NCBI GenBank assembly: GCA_963691885.1
Contig: OY829843.1
Span: 1,054,001-1,118,000, forward strand
Reading direction: 5' to 3'
Origin: G963691885 sp963691885
GTDB taxonomy: Bacteria; Pseudomonadota; Alphaproteobacteria; UBA8366; Aestuariispiraceae
Length of the DNA: 64,000 nt
Each line of letters starts with the position of its first letter. The first letter of the stretch is position 1. Under the pieces are notes generated by a model. The model was not told the DNA's origin and made no database searches. It saw only the letters and a program-made list of their open reading frames with translations. Below are positions 44,796 to 53,549 of the stretch, piece by piece. Position numbers and translations under genes: made by a program.

Positions 44796-45590
44796 TCAGA
44801 TATTGGTTTCGGGTGGCACATCCGGCCCGACTTTGTGCCTCTTCAGAATAGTGCGGGCTGCACCCAAAGCACCCGGCACCACAACCAGACGACGACGGGG
44901 TACCGGCTTGGCGGATGAGGCCGCATAGATCTGCTTTGTCGCCTCCAACAAAATTACGCCACCAAAACGCGGGAAGAGTTTCGGGCCGATCCTCTCCATC
45001 GGGCGGGCAAACCGGCGCTGGGCCCAACTGCCCAAGGAGGACTTCCCGATCGGCGGCATGTATATCGCGCGGGACGGGTCGCCCGGCTCAAACTGGCAAT
45101 CGCGCAGAAGGCGCTGCAATTGTGCCGAGCTGAACGGCTTTCCATGGCCAAACGGGGTGCGTTCGCTGCGGGCCCAGAACCCTCTTCGTGACGGCACAAC
45201 AATCACCAACTTGCCGACACCGTTTAACACCCGCCAGCATTCGCGCAATGTGTCCCGCATCCGTTCTGTATTTTCCAGGGCATGGACCAAAACCAGCCGA
45301 TCAACCGACAGATCAGGAAAGGGCAAATGGGTTTCTTCGCTGAGCGCCACGCGGCTCTTCTCACCTCGTGGCCAATGGGTCACGCCCTGATAGGCCGGCA
45401 TGACCGCCAGAACCCTGTCGGCCTCCTTTTCGAAATCGCGCAGAAACGGCGTTGCATAGCCAAGACCGACCACCACATCACCGCGGACGGATGGCCAAAT
45501 CTCCCGCAGGCGCTTTTGCACCAGTTCCCGGGCGAGGCCACCCATGGGGGAACGATAAAACGCATTAAGATCGACGATATCTGTCCACAT
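44796..45590 (-). CDS. SAM-dependent methyltransferase-like protein (next to glyoxalase II)
   Basis: A 264-residue class I methyltransferase of the type that commonly precedes gloB divergently in alphaproteobacteria. VVGLGYATPFLRDFEKEADRVLAV replaces the usual GxGxG loop. LPFPDLSVDRLVLVHALENTERMRDTLRECWRVL follows the ubiE-like pattern, then GGKLVIVVPSRRGFWAR-like residues. The degenerate SAM loop leaves catalytic competence open. ATG 45590 was chosen. The substrate is unknown. Confidence 0.8.
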   Translation of the reverse strand: MWTDIVDLNAFYRSPMGGLARELVQKRLREIWPSVRGDVVVGLGYATPFLRDFEKEADRVLAVMPAYQGVTHWPRGEKSRVALSEETHLPFPDLSVDRLVLVHALENTERMRDTLRECWRVLNGVGKLVIVVPSRRGFWARSERTPFGHGKPFSSAQLQRLLRDCQFEPGDPSRAIYMPPIGKSSLGSWAQRRFARPMERIGPKLFPRFGGVILLEATKQIYAASSAKPVPRRRLVVVPGALGAARTILKRHKVGPDVPPETNI

Positions 45591-45752
45591 GGGGGCGAGT
45601 CTCGCCGAAGGCCTCTAAAATCGCAAGAAGGAACGCACCTGACCTAAATAATCAGTATTTTTCCATCACCACGCGGCACCGGGTCTTTAATGCAGGCGCG
45701 GCGCAGACTAGGTTAGGCGCAACGCTTGTTTAACAAGAAAGACCAGACCCCG

Positions 45753-46517
45753 ATGCTCGACATTCGCCAAATTCCCGTTCTTGACGACAATTATGTCTAT
45801 TTGATCCGCGATGCCGATACCGGAAATGTTGGCGTCGTCGATCCAGCCGTGGTCCAACCAGTATTGGACGAAGCGGCAAAACTGGGCTGGAAAATCACCC
45901 ATATCCTGAACACCCATCATCACGGCGACCATGTCGGTGGAAACCGCAAGATCAAAGCGGCAACCGGCTGCACCATCGTTGGCCCCCGCGCCGATGCAGC
46001 GCGCATTCCAGGCATCGACGTCCAGGTCGGCAGTGGCGATGTCTATGCATTCGGTTCGGCAAAGGCCAATGTCTATGATGTTCCGGGTCATACAAAGGGC
46101 CACATCGCCTTTCACTTCCCAAAGTCAGATGCGCTCTTCTGTGGGGATACACTCTTCGCGCTGGGCTGCGGTCGGATGTTCGAAGGGACACCGGAACAAT
46201 TCTGGTCATCCTTGAGCATCCTCAAAGGCCTGCCAGACACAACGCGTGTCTACTGCGCCCATGAATACACCCAGGCAAATGCAAAATTCGCGCTCAGCGT
46301 GGATGGGGCCAACCCGGCCCTGACCAAACGGTCGCTGGAAATTGATGAAATGAGGTCCCGCAACGAACCGACTGTTCCTTCACTGTTGGGTGAGGAAAAG
46401 GCGACCAACCCGTTCCTTCGGGCCGACGACCCTGTCCTTGCCGAAGCGGTTGGCAAGGCCGGGGCCAATCCAGTCGACGTCTTCGCCGAAATCAGAACCA
46501 GAAAAGACAATTTCTAG
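45753..46517 (+). CDS. gloB: Hydroxyacylglutathione hydrolase (glyoxalase II)
   Basis: Hydrolyses S-lactoylglutathione to lactate and glutathione in methylglyoxal detoxification. The 254-residue metallo-beta-lactamase-fold enzyme has the dinuclear motif THHHGDHVGG near 54, GHTKGHIAF near 110, FCGDTLFALGCGRMFEG near 130 and the substrate-binding HEYTQANAKFAL. ATG 45753 gives MLDIRQIPVLDDNYVYLI, the family start. The stop codon sits inside the first of two large palindromes. Confidence 0.96.
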   Translation: MLDIRQIPVLDDNYVYLIRDADTGNVGVVDPAVVQPVLDEAAKLGWKITHILNTHHHGDHVGGNRKIKAATGCTIVGPRADAARIPGIDVQVGSGDVYAFGSAKANVYDVPGHTKGHIAFHFPKSDALFCGDTLFALGCGRMFEGTPEQFWSSLSILKGLPDTTRVYCAHEYTQANAKFALSVDGANPALTKRSLEIDEMRSRNEPTVPSLLGEEKATNPFLRADDPVLAEAVGKAGANPVDVFAEIRTRKDNF

Positions 46518-46620
46518 ATCATCTTGCGTATAGTCATACGCAAATTAGATGATCTAAATTGAATGATTAGAGCAACTTATCTTCACTCAGGCGATTCCGA
46601 CTAAGTGAAGGTTGCTCTAG
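46516..46620. repeat. Two consecutive intergenic palindromes
   Basis: First hairpin, 46516-46557: TAGATCATCT pairs with AGATGATCTA and TGCGTAT with ATACGCA inside it, with loop AGTC and an AATT bulge. Second, 46569-46620: TAGAGCAAC pairs with GTTGCTCTA, and CTTCACT with AGTGAAG inside, with loop CAGGCGATTCCGACTA. The second resembles the AGAGCA...TGCTCT intergenic palindromic repeats known in many alphaproteobacteria. No T-run follows either. They may also stop or stabilise the gloB transcript. Confidence 0.65.
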
Positions 46621-46675
46621 TAATCAGAAACATCCGTTGGGCAAAACAGAATAAGATCAGAACAGAGGATTCATT

Positions 46676-47278
46676 ATGAAACTGCATCACAATCCCGCAT
46701 CCCCATACACCCGCAAAGTGACGGTCCTGGCCATCGAAACTGGTCAGATCGACAGTATTGAAAAAATGCCCATCATGGTTTGGGAGGAAAACGAGAAGAT
46801 CCAGAAGGACAATCCGCTGCGCAAGATTCCCTGTCTTGTGCTGGATGACGGAACCTCGCTCTTCGACTCGACGGTGATCTGTGCTTATCTGGACACGCTC
46901 CATAGCGGGCCAAAGATGATCCCGGACGGTGATGCACGCTGGCCGGTCGAGCGCCTGCACGCACTGGCCGATGGTATGACGGATGCGGCACTGTCGCTGC
47001 GCGCTGACGTGATGCGAGGTCGTGACCAGGATCCAGACTTTTATGCAGAGCGCATGTGGGAATCGATCGAAAGCGGCCTCGCCGCTGCCAATGCCGACAT
47101 GGCGGGTATCACCGGTCAGGTGAACTTAGGCACAATCGCGCTTGGATGCCTGCTCGGCTATCTTGATTTCCGGTTCATGGACCGGGACTGGCGTTCAAAA
47201 GTGCCTGCATTGGCCACATGGTACGATGATGATTTCTCAAAACGTCCCTCCATGGCCTCGACACCACCGGGGGGCTGA
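46676..47278 (+). CDS. Glutathione S-transferase family protein
   Basis: A 200-residue GST of a group found widely in proteobacteria. The N-terminal domain reads MKLHHNPASPYTRKVTVLAIETG, in which Ser9 is the likely catalytic residue. The glutathione-binding segment is NPLRKIPCLVLDDGTSLFDSTVICAYLD, and the helical C-terminal domain includes LGTIALGCLLGYLDFRF. ATG 46676 follows GAGGA. It is separated from gloB by two palindromes. A role in detoxification beside gloB is a reasonable inference. Confidence 0.92.
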   Translation: MKLHHNPASPYTRKVTVLAIETGQIDSIEKMPIMVWEENEKIQKDNPLRKIPCLVLDDGTSLFDSTVICAYLDTLHSGPKMIPDGDARWPVERLHALADGMTDAALSLRADVMRGRDQDPDFYAERMWESIESGLAAANADMAGITGQVNLGTIALGCLLGYLDFRFMDRDWRSKVPALATWYDDDFSKRPSMASTPPGG

Positions 47279-47283
47279 CCGGT

Positions 47284-48255
47284 TTAAAGGGTATCCTCAA
47301 ACCGGTCGGTTGCGGGTGCCGGATCCCGGGAAAGCGCGGTGACGGCCGCGTGCATTTCCGCATCCATTGGAACCTTCAATGATTCAAGGGCGGGCGTCAG
47401 TTGTTCCAGATTGCGTCCGCCAATGATCGGGCATGTCACAGCCGGGTTCGCAGCCACCCAGGCGACGGCCAATGATACGGGGTGGACACCTGCCTTTTCG
47501 GCAAATTCCGTGAAATCTTCTGCGACATCATAGACCCAGTCCTGACTGTAGCGATTGGTGTATTGCGGATTGTCAATGATCCGCCCGGAATCGGGTTTGC
47601 GACCCTTGCCGTATTTTCCGCTCAGCAACCCACCGCCGACTGGTGAATAGGTGATGACCCCGATGTCCTCTGCCAGGGCGAGGGGCAGGATCTCGGATTC
47701 GACCTGGCGCTTAACCAGTGAATACATCGGCTGAATAACATCAAAGCGCGGCCAGCCCAGACGTTCAGAAATGCCCAACCCTTTCGCGACCTGCCAGGCG
47801 GCATAATTGCTGGCGCCGATATACAGAACCTTGCCATCTGCCACCAGTTTTTCCAGCGCCCGCAGTGTCTCCTCCAACGGAACAACCGGGTCCCAACGAT
47901 GCATGAAGAGCACGTCCAGGCGGTCTGTTTTCAAACGCTCAAGACTGTTTTCCACGGCGCGCAGGATGTGGCGGCGATTGCCCCCCATGGCATTCACGTC
48001 GGGCCCCATCTTCACGAAGCATTTTGATGTGATCACAATTTCATCGCGATGCCCGGCCATCATCCCGCCAAGCAGCCGTTCCGCCTCACCACCAGAGTAA
48101 CCATCCGCGCAATCAAAAAAGTTGATCCCGGCATCGAGGCAGGCGGTGTACATACGTTGCGACTGTTCTGCATCGGCGTCGCCACCAAATGACATTGTGC
48201 CAAAACACAGTTCGGATACTTTTACGCCCGTGCGCCCCAATTGTTTGAACTTCAT
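47284..48255 (-). CDS. Aldo/keto reductase
   Basis: A 323-residue NADPH-dependent TIM-barrel oxidoreductase. LGRTGVKVSELCFGTMSFGG is at the N-terminus, NFFDCADGYSGGEAE carries the catalytic Asp and Tyr, VITSKCFVKMG the Lys, and FMHRWDP has His in the catalytic position. The C-terminal cofactor segment is PIIGGRNLEQL. ATG 48255 follows CAGGTGATG; a longer frame would run into the promoter region of the threonine aldolase gene. The substrate is unknown. Confidence 0.92.
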   Translation of the reverse strand: MKFKQLGRTGVKVSELCFGTMSFGGDADAEQSQRMYTACLDAGINFFDCADGYSGGEAERLLGGMMAGHRDEIVITSKCFVKMGPDVNAMGGNRRHILRAVENSLERLKTDRLDVLFMHRWDPVVPLEETLRALEKLVADGKVLYIGASNYAAWQVAKGLGISERLGWPRFDVIQPMYSLVKRQVESEILPLALAEDIGVITYSPVGGGLLSGKYGKGRKPDSGRIIDNPQYTNRYSQDWVYDVAEDFTEFAEKAGVHPVSLAVAWVAANPAVTCPIIGGRNLEQLTPALESLKVPMDAEMHAAVTALSRDPAPATDRFEDTL

Positions 48256-48415
48256 CACCTGCTCCCCGTTCCTGCCAAAAAACCTTATGGAGACAATCGT
48301 CGCGGGAAAGGGTAAGTCAAGCCTTCGCCAAAATTCTGCAATCCATCTTCCGGCGCGCGGCGTACAGTTGGATAGCGACCTGCGCGCCCTATTCGCCCAA
48401 ACCTTCAGGACCAAG

Positions 48416-49435
48416 ATGACAAATTTCTATTCAGACACGCAAACACGGGCGAGCCGCGCCATGCGCGAAGCAATTCTGGACATTCCGCTTGGCGACGAAC
48501 GTCATGACGAAGACCCGAAAACCCTTGAGCTCAACAACCGGGTAGCGGAGATGCTGGGCATGGAGGCGGCCGTCTTCCTGCCCTCGGGGACAATGTGCAA
48601 CGAAATCGCCATCGCTGTTCATTGCCAGCCGGGTGATGAGGTCATCTGCACCCGGGAAAGCCATATCATCTTTGCCGAAAGCGGCGGCCCCGCTGCCCTC
48701 TCAGGCGTGATGATGAACCCGATCGACAGTGAACGCGGCATGATGACACCGGATCAGGTCAAAGAACGCATCCGTCGACCGTCAAGCTTCGCGCCGCGCA
48801 GCCGCCTGCTCATCACCGAACAAACCTCAAATCTTGGTGGTGGTGCAATCTGGCCTGCGGACCAGTTGAGCGCCGTTGCAGAAGCCGCAAAGTCGCATGG
48901 GCTGGCAACCCATCTGGACGGGGCGCGGCTTTTGAACGCCACCGTGGCCAGCGGGATTGCGCCCCAAACCTTTGCCCAGAATTACGACAGTGCATGGATC
49001 GGCTTCACAAAAGGGCTTGGATGTCCGGTGGGCGCAGTCCTGGCAGGGTCAAAAGAATTCATCAACAGGGCCTGGCTGTTCAAAAGACGGTGGGGCGGTG
49101 CGATGCGGCAGACCGGCGTTTTGACGGCGATGTGCCTGTATGCCCTGGATCATCAGGTTGAGCGGCTGGCCGAGGATCAGGCATTGGCCCGCTATATCGC
49201 AGAGGGATTGGCCCCCCTATCCGTCGTGTCAAAAATCTTGCCGGTCGACACAAACATCGTGCTGCTGGACATAAACCCGGAGGTAGCCACCGCACGACAG
49301 GTTGCCGATCATCTCAAAAAAGATGATGTCACGGTCACCGGTGTCGGTCCCCAGCGCCTTCGGATCGTCACCCATATGGACGTTGGGCGTGCAGATGCCG
49401 ATATTCTGCTGAAATCTTTCACTGAATTTCAGTAA
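48416..49435 (+). CDS. Low-specificity threonine aldolase (PLP-dependent)
   Basis: Cleaves threonine or allo-threonine to glycine and acetaldehyde. The 339-residue fold-type I enzyme has NFYSDTQTRASRAMREAI at the start, FLPSGTMCNEIAI near 57, THLDGARLLNA near 165 (PLP Asp and His) and the Schiff-base Lys in GFTKGLGCPVGAVLAG near 200. ATG 48416 follows AGGA; an upstream frame start at 48122 would overlap the divergent aldo/keto reductase gene. It converges with an Lrp-family gene. Confidence 0.92.
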   Translation: MTNFYSDTQTRASRAMREAILDIPLGDERHDEDPKTLELNNRVAEMLGMEAAVFLPSGTMCNEIAIAVHCQPGDEVICTRESHIIFAESGGPAALSGVMMNPIDSERGMMTPDQVKERIRRPSSFAPRSRLLITEQTSNLGGGAIWPADQLSAVAEAAKSHGLATHLDGARLLNATVASGIAPQTFAQNYDSAWIGFTKGLGCPVGAVLAGSKEFINRAWLFKRRWGGAMRQTGVLTAMCLYALDHQVERLAEDQALARYIAEGLAPLSVVSKILPVDTNIVLLDINPEVATARQVADHLKKDDVTVTGVGPQRLRIVTHMDVGRADADILLKSFTEFQ

Positions 49436-49457
49436 TATTACGAAATTTGATTATTTA

Positions 49458-49904
49458 TTAAGTGAGTGGCGGTGATCTTCGCATTATCGGAGATGACTTA
49501 ATGATCGCCGTGCTGGTTTCGGCCTTGTCATGCAGCGGATCGAGCAGCGGGTCCAACTCATTAATCGATTTCAGACAGAGCCGCGCAATAAAACAATCAT
49601 CCCCCGTGACCTTGTCACAGGCCGTGAAACGGGGTTCATCCACGATCATCCTTTGCACAATGTGTAGCTGTCCGGGTCGGGGCCGTATCCGGACAATCGC
49701 CTCCAGAATATACCCCAAAGCCCTGGGGTTAAGATCGACCGAGAAATGCCGGATGACGCCTTCCGCCTCCAACTGTCGGACGCGGGTCGCGATGGCGGGT
49801 GCCGACATGCCAATCCGGCTTGCCAGATCGCGCATGGCCAGACGGCCATCCTGATCCAGAATCTCCAGAATGCGCATATCAGTATCGTCAATTTGGTATG
49901 ACAA
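49458..49904 (-). CDS. Lrp/AsnC-family transcriptional regulator
   Basis: A 148-residue regulator. The winged helix is DDTDMRILEILDQDGRLAMRDLASRIGMSAPAIATRVRQLEAEGVI, and the RAM domain includes AIVRIRPRPGQ and ACDKVTGDDCFIARLCLKS. The start is assigned to TTG 49904 because GGAG lies six bases upstream; TTG 49916 in the same frame has no ribosome site. It is divergent from phzF-like and convergent with the threonine aldolase gene. By analogy with other Lrp genes it may control either, perhaps in response to an amino acid. Confidence 0.88.
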   Translation of the reverse strand: MSYQIDDTDMRILEILDQDGRLAMRDLASRIGMSAPAIATRVRQLEAEGVIRHFSVDLNPRALGYILEAIVRIRPRPGQLHIVQRMIVDEPRFTACDKVTGDDCFIARLCLKSINELDPLLDPLHDKAETSTAIIKSSPIMRRSPPLT

Positions 49905-49916
49905 GAATATCTCCAA

Positions 49917-50030
49917 TTTACCTAACTATGTGAAGTATTTTTACGATATTACATTTTATACTGCATGCAAAATGGAAGAAGAAGGCGTTATATCTAGCCG
50001 CATACGGAAACCATGGCATAGGGGCCGATA
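49917..50030. promoter_or_regulatory. AT-rich divergent promoter region, Lrp / phzF-like
   Basis: The 114 bases between the two start regions are strongly AT-rich against the GC-rich surroundings (for example TATTTTTACGATATTACATTTTATACTGCATGC). That fits binding by an Lrp-type protein. TGCATGCA near 49963 is a short palindrome. Individual promoter boxes were not assigned with confidence. Confidence 0.45.
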
Positions 50031-50861
50031 ATGAATGTACAAAGACTTGCAGCCTTCTCAGAGGGCGATATCGGGGGCAATCCCGCTGGTGTGATGATTG
50101 CTGAGGAACTGCCCTCTGCAGAAGAAATGCAGGCGATTGCCGCACAGGTCGGGTTCTCTGAAACGGCATTTGCCCAAAAACAAGACGGAGACTGGCGGGT
50201 ACGCTATTTCTCCCCCCAATCAGAGGTGCCGTTTTGCGGTCACGCGACCATCGCGCTTGGGGCAGCGCTCGCCAGGGAGCATGGCGATGCCGCCTTTACC
50301 CTGATCCTGAACGAGGCAACCATTACCGTTGAAGGCAAGCAGTCTGGCGATGTGATCGAAGCCGCCCTGCAATCACCACCAACATTCAGCAAGCCAATTG
50401 ATACAGATTTGCTCGAACAAACCCTCGCCCTCTTCGGCTTGTCGGAGACGGATCTTGACCCGGCGCTTCCCCCTGCCTTTGCCCATGCGGGTGCGAACCA
50501 TCTGATTTTGCCTTTAAGGGATCGGTCCGTCCTGGCCAGCATGGATTATAACCTGAACACCGGCAAAGCCATGATGGATGCCAATGGCGTGGTCACCATC
50601 ATGCTGGTGGTCCAACGGGAAACCCGGACGTTTGACAGCCGGAACGCCTTTGCATCAGGTGGCGTTTTCGAAGACCCGGCAACAGGCGCCGCCTCGGCTG
50701 CCTTTGGGGGATACCTCCGGGATATCGACTGGCCGCATGCTGGCTCGATCGCCATCACCCAAGGCGAGGACATGGGCATGACATCGCGCATCAATGTTGA
50801 AATCCCGCCCGAAAAGGGAAGCTCCATCCGCGTATCGGGCACAGCCCGGATCATGGCCTGA
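50031..50861 (+). CDS. PhzF-family isomerase/epimerase-like protein
   Basis: A 276-residue protein with the two-domain PhzF/DapF-like fold. The N-terminal GGNPAGVMIAEELP and FSETAF carry the family residues, including the acid Glu of the SETAF motif. PFCGHATIALG and the late FASGGVFEDPATGAASAAFGGYL match the second domain. PhzF-type enzymes move a double bond or epimerise a small substrate; a phenazine role is not implied because no phz genes are near. It is divergent from an Lrp gene. Confidence 0.9.
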   Translation: MNVQRLAAFSEGDIGGNPAGVMIAEELPSAEEMQAIAAQVGFSETAFAQKQDGDWRVRYFSPQSEVPFCGHATIALGAALAREHGDAAFTLILNEATITVEGKQSGDVIEAALQSPPTFSKPIDTDLLEQTLALFGLSETDLDPALPPAFAHAGANHLILPLRDRSVLASMDYNLNTGKAMMDANGVVTIMLVVQRETRTFDSRNAFASGGVFEDPATGAASAAFGGYLRDIDWPHAGSIAITQGEDMGMTSRINVEIPPEKGSSIRVSGTARIMA

Positions 50862-50935
50862 AAAATCACAACAGTGTCGATTGTGTCCTCTCCCAAATCC
50901 CCGCTACGGTGGGGTGACAGTAAGGAGAGGGCGTC

Positions 50936-51814
50936 ATGCGTATTTCGGTCAACGATACCACTCTGTATTTCGATGTAGAGGGGGCGGGCCTCGTTCCGGA
51001 CGGCAAGGTTATGCGGGAAAAGCCGACGCTTATCCTTCTGCATGGCGGACCGGGGGCGGATCACAGCCTTTACAAACCATCCTTCTCCCCCTTGGCGGAA
51101 CTGGCTCAGATCATCTATCTGGACCACCGGGGCAATGGACGATCGGACCAGAGCGACGAGAGCCACTGGAACCTCAATCAATGGGCCGATGATTTAGATG
51201 CATTCTGTGACGCTCTGGACATCAAAAAGCCGATTGTCTACGGCGCCTCTTTCGGCGGCTTTGTTGCCCAGGCCTATGCGACCAGACACCCTGATAAAAT
51301 TGGGAAACTGGTCCTGTGCTCAACGGCCGCTAAATTCGATTTTCAAGAATTGATTGCGGCCTTCGACAGGTTGGGTGGAGAGGCTGCACGAGACGCTGCG
51401 GAGGGATACTGGCTGAACCCGACATCCGAAAGCCGCGCCGAATACCGCAAGATCTGCGTTCCCCTTTATCAAGTGCGGGAAGGCCGGGATCCGCATCTGT
51501 TTGGCAGGGTTCTGATCAAGGATGATGTCGCCCTGTGGTTCAACGGACCCGATAATGAGATGGGTCGAATGGATTTTCGCGATGCGCTTGGCAAAGTCAC
51601 CTGCCCGGTCCTGATCATGGCGGGTGAGAAGGACCCGGTGACGCCGCCCGTCTTCAGCGAGGTGATCCGGGATTCTTTGACTGCGGCGCCAACTCGGCTT
51701 GAACTCTTTCAGAATTGCGGTCACGGCATTATCGGCGATGGCCCGGCGGCGTTTTTGCAATGCCTTTCCGAATTCATACTGACAGATCAAAAAGTGAAGG
51801 AAACGCAATCGTGA
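50936..51814 (+). CDS. Alpha/beta hydrolase, proline-iminopeptidase-like
   Basis: A 292-residue S33-like hydrolase with LLHGGPGADHSLYKPSF near residue 38, LDHRGNGRSDQS near 65, the nucleophile elbow YGASFGGFVAQAYA near 102 and the His of NCGHGIIGDGP near 262. Lower similarity to true prolyl aminopeptidase than the gene at 18161 suggests a different small-molecule or peptide substrate. ATG 50936 follows GGAG. It overlaps the cupin gene by four bases (GTGA). Confidence 0.87.
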   Translation: MRISVNDTTLYFDVEGAGLVPDGKVMREKPTLILLHGGPGADHSLYKPSFSPLAELAQIIYLDHRGNGRSDQSDESHWNLNQWADDLDAFCDALDIKKPIVYGASFGGFVAQAYATRHPDKIGKLVLCSTAAKFDFQELIAAFDRLGGEAARDAAEGYWLNPTSESRAEYRKICVPLYQVREGRDPHLFGRVLIKDDVALWFNGPDNEMGRMDFRDALGKVTCPVLIMAGEKDPVTPPVFSEVIRDSLTAAPTRLELFQNCGHGIIGDGPAAFLQCLSEFILTDQKVKETQS

Positions 51815-52269
51815 CATCGGCAGAAGACCTGATTGAAGAACTGGGGCTATCGTCACACCCGGAAGGGGGCTGGTATCGGGAAACCTGGCGGGCCGAAGCC
51901 CCGGAGGGATCAAGAAGTGCCGGAACCGCCATCTATTATCTTTTGAAGGAGGGCGAGGCATCACACTGGCATCGGGTAACCGACGGGGATGAGCTGTGGT
52001 TCTGGCATGCAGGCGATCCCCTGATCCTTTCCATCGCCGAACCGGATGGGCATAAAGACCCCGAGCGACATGTTCTGGGACCCGATATTACCATCGGACA
52101 AACCCCACAAGTGCTGATCCCGGTCAACCATTGGCAGGCCGCCAGACCAGACGGCCGATTTGCCCTGGTCAGCTGTACGGTCACCCCGGCATTCGAGTTC
52201 ACATCCTTCGAAATGGCGCCACCAGATTGGCACCCTGGCACTGGCAACCCGGGTCGGCCCGATGACTGA
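51811..52269 (+). CDS. Cupin-fold protein, DUF985 family
   Basis: A 152-residue protein with the DUF985 pattern: LGLSSHPEGGWYRETWRAE at the N-terminus, TAIYYLLKEGEASHWHRVTDGDELWFWHAGDPL in the middle (cupin 1 His/Glu) and the late WQAARPDGRFALVSCTVTPAFEFTSFEMA. The biochemical role is unknown. The start is GTG 51811, which overlaps the TGA of the hydrolase gene; its own stop overlaps the ATG of the next gene. The three genes are thus tightly coupled. Confidence 0.88.
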   Translation: MTSAEDLIEELGLSSHPEGGWYRETWRAEAPEGSRSAGTAIYYLLKEGEASHWHRVTDGDELWFWHAGDPLILSIAEPDGHKDPERHVLGPDITIGQTPQVLIPVNHWQAARPDGRFALVSCTVTPAFEFTSFEMAPPDWHPGTGNPGRPDD

Positions 52270-52942
52270 TTTCGACGCAATCCGCTCAGCACTTGGCCGC
52301 GCAAATCTGATCTATCGCGGCGGCTTTGACCTGGCGGGGGAAGCAATCGACAAGGATCAGGATCCGGTATCGGAAGGCACCAAGACCCTTATCCTTTGTG
52401 GTCTAAAACCCAATCTGGATTGGTCAGCGTTTTCCATAGAACTGGATATGAAACAGCGGAACCCGCTGGACGACTGGTCAAAACGGGTTATCAAATCGCT
52501 GGCGGAGTCGCTCGGGGGCACGGCCATATTTCCGTTCGGCGGTCCGCCACATTACCCGTTTCAGCAATGGGCAAAACGGGCAGAAAACCTCCGACCGTCA
52601 CCTTTGGGAATTTTGATGCACCCGGTTTACGGTCTCTGGCATGCCTATCGCGCGGCTATCGCGTTTCCAGAGATGATCGAGTTACCCGATGCGACTGATC
52701 ACGACCATCCCTGCGACAGCTGCGCGGAAAAGCCGTGCCTGTCAGCCTGTCCGGTGGAGGCCTTTTCGCCAGACGGTTATGACGTACCGTCCTGTCGCGA
52801 TCACCTCGCCAGTCAGGCCGGATCACATTGTATGGCGGGTGGATGTCAGGCAAGGGCCGCCTGCCCCGTCGGACCAGAGTATCAGTATCAGCCGGGTCAC
52901 CTTCAATTTCATATGGCAGCCTTCAGACGCGCCCTGGGCTAG
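52262..52942 (+). CDS. Iron-sulfur protein related to the C-terminal part of epoxyqueuosine-reductase-like proteins
   Basis: A 226-residue protein. The C-terminal third carries a [4Fe-4S]-like Cys set: CDSCAEKPCLSACPVEAF and then CMAGGCQARAACPVGPEYQY. The N-terminal part (TLILCGLKPNLDWSAF) resembles the family only weakly. Short proteins of this type are usually annotated as ferredoxin-like and their partner is not known. ATG 52262 overlaps the cupin stop by eight bases. It converges with the DNA glycosylase gene (one-base gap). Confidence 0.8.
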   Translation: MTDFDAIRSALGRANLIYRGGFDLAGEAIDKDQDPVSEGTKTLILCGLKPNLDWSAFSIELDMKQRNPLDDWSKRVIKSLAESLGGTAIFPFGGPPHYPFQQWAKRAENLRPSPLGILMHPVYGLWHAYRAAIAFPEMIELPDATDHDHPCDSCAEKPCLSACPVEAFSPDGYDVPSCRDHLASQAGSHCMAGGCQARAACPVGPEYQYQPGHLQFHMAAFRRALG

Positions 52943-52943
52943 G

Positions 52944-53549
52944 CTAAAGAAGTATTGAAACACGGCAGCGCAATTCCGGCAGGACTTCGGCCTCATACCA
53001 GGGGTTCTTCTTCTGCCAGATCCCGGTGCGCCAGCTTGGATGCGGGGTCGGAAAGAACCCACGCTCCAGCACGGCCGCAAACTGCCGCACCACCTCTGTC
53101 ATGGTTTTCCGTTTTTCATTCCCGATTACTGGATTTTTTCCTAAATAATAGTTTTGTGCATAACTGCCCACCAACATGGTCAGCTCCACCTGAGGCAGCA
53201 AAGGACGTATCAAATCATGCCATTCCGGTGCGCATTCCGGTCTGGGCGGCATATCACCACCTTTGGGGTCCCGTCCCGGGTAACAGAATCCCATCGGCAT
53301 GATTGCGATGCGGGATTGATCGTAAAACAGGGTTTTGTCGATGTTGAGCCAATCGCGCAAGCGGTCCCCGCTTGGATCGTTCCAGGGAATGCCGCTTTCA
53401 TGCACCTTGGTGCCGGGTGCCTGACCGATGATCAAGATCCGTGCGGTTTCTTTGCCGCGCACGATTGGCCGGGGACCAAGTGGCAGATGTGCCTCACAGA
53501 TCCGGCATGCCTCCACCCGGCGAAACAGTTCGGCAAGTGTTTCAGTCAA
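52944..53549 (-). CDS. Uracil-DNA glycosylase-family protein
   Basis: A 201-residue protein of the broad UDG superfamily. GQAPGTKVHESGIPWNDPSGDRLRDWLNID (about 42-71) holds motif 1, LVGSYAQNYYLG follows, and motif 2 is TPHPSWRTGIWQKKNPWYE. The N-terminal pair CRICEAHLPLGPRP is seen in related proteins. The TTG 53549 start is inferred: it overlaps the sirtuin stop by eight bases and gives a family-like N-terminus (TETLAELFRRVEACRIC). The longer frame would lie inside the sirtuin gene. It probably removes uracil or a related damaged base. Confidence 0.85.
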   Translation of the reverse strand: MTETLAELFRRVEACRICEAHLPLGPRPIVRGKETARILIIGQAPGTKVHESGIPWNDPSGDRLRDWLNIDKTLFYDQSRIAIMPMGFCYPGRDPKGGDMPPRPECAPEWHDLIRPLLPQVELTMLVGSYAQNYYLGKNPVIGNEKRKTMTEVVRQFAAVLERGFFPTPHPSWRTGIWQKKNPWYEAEVLPELRCRVSILL

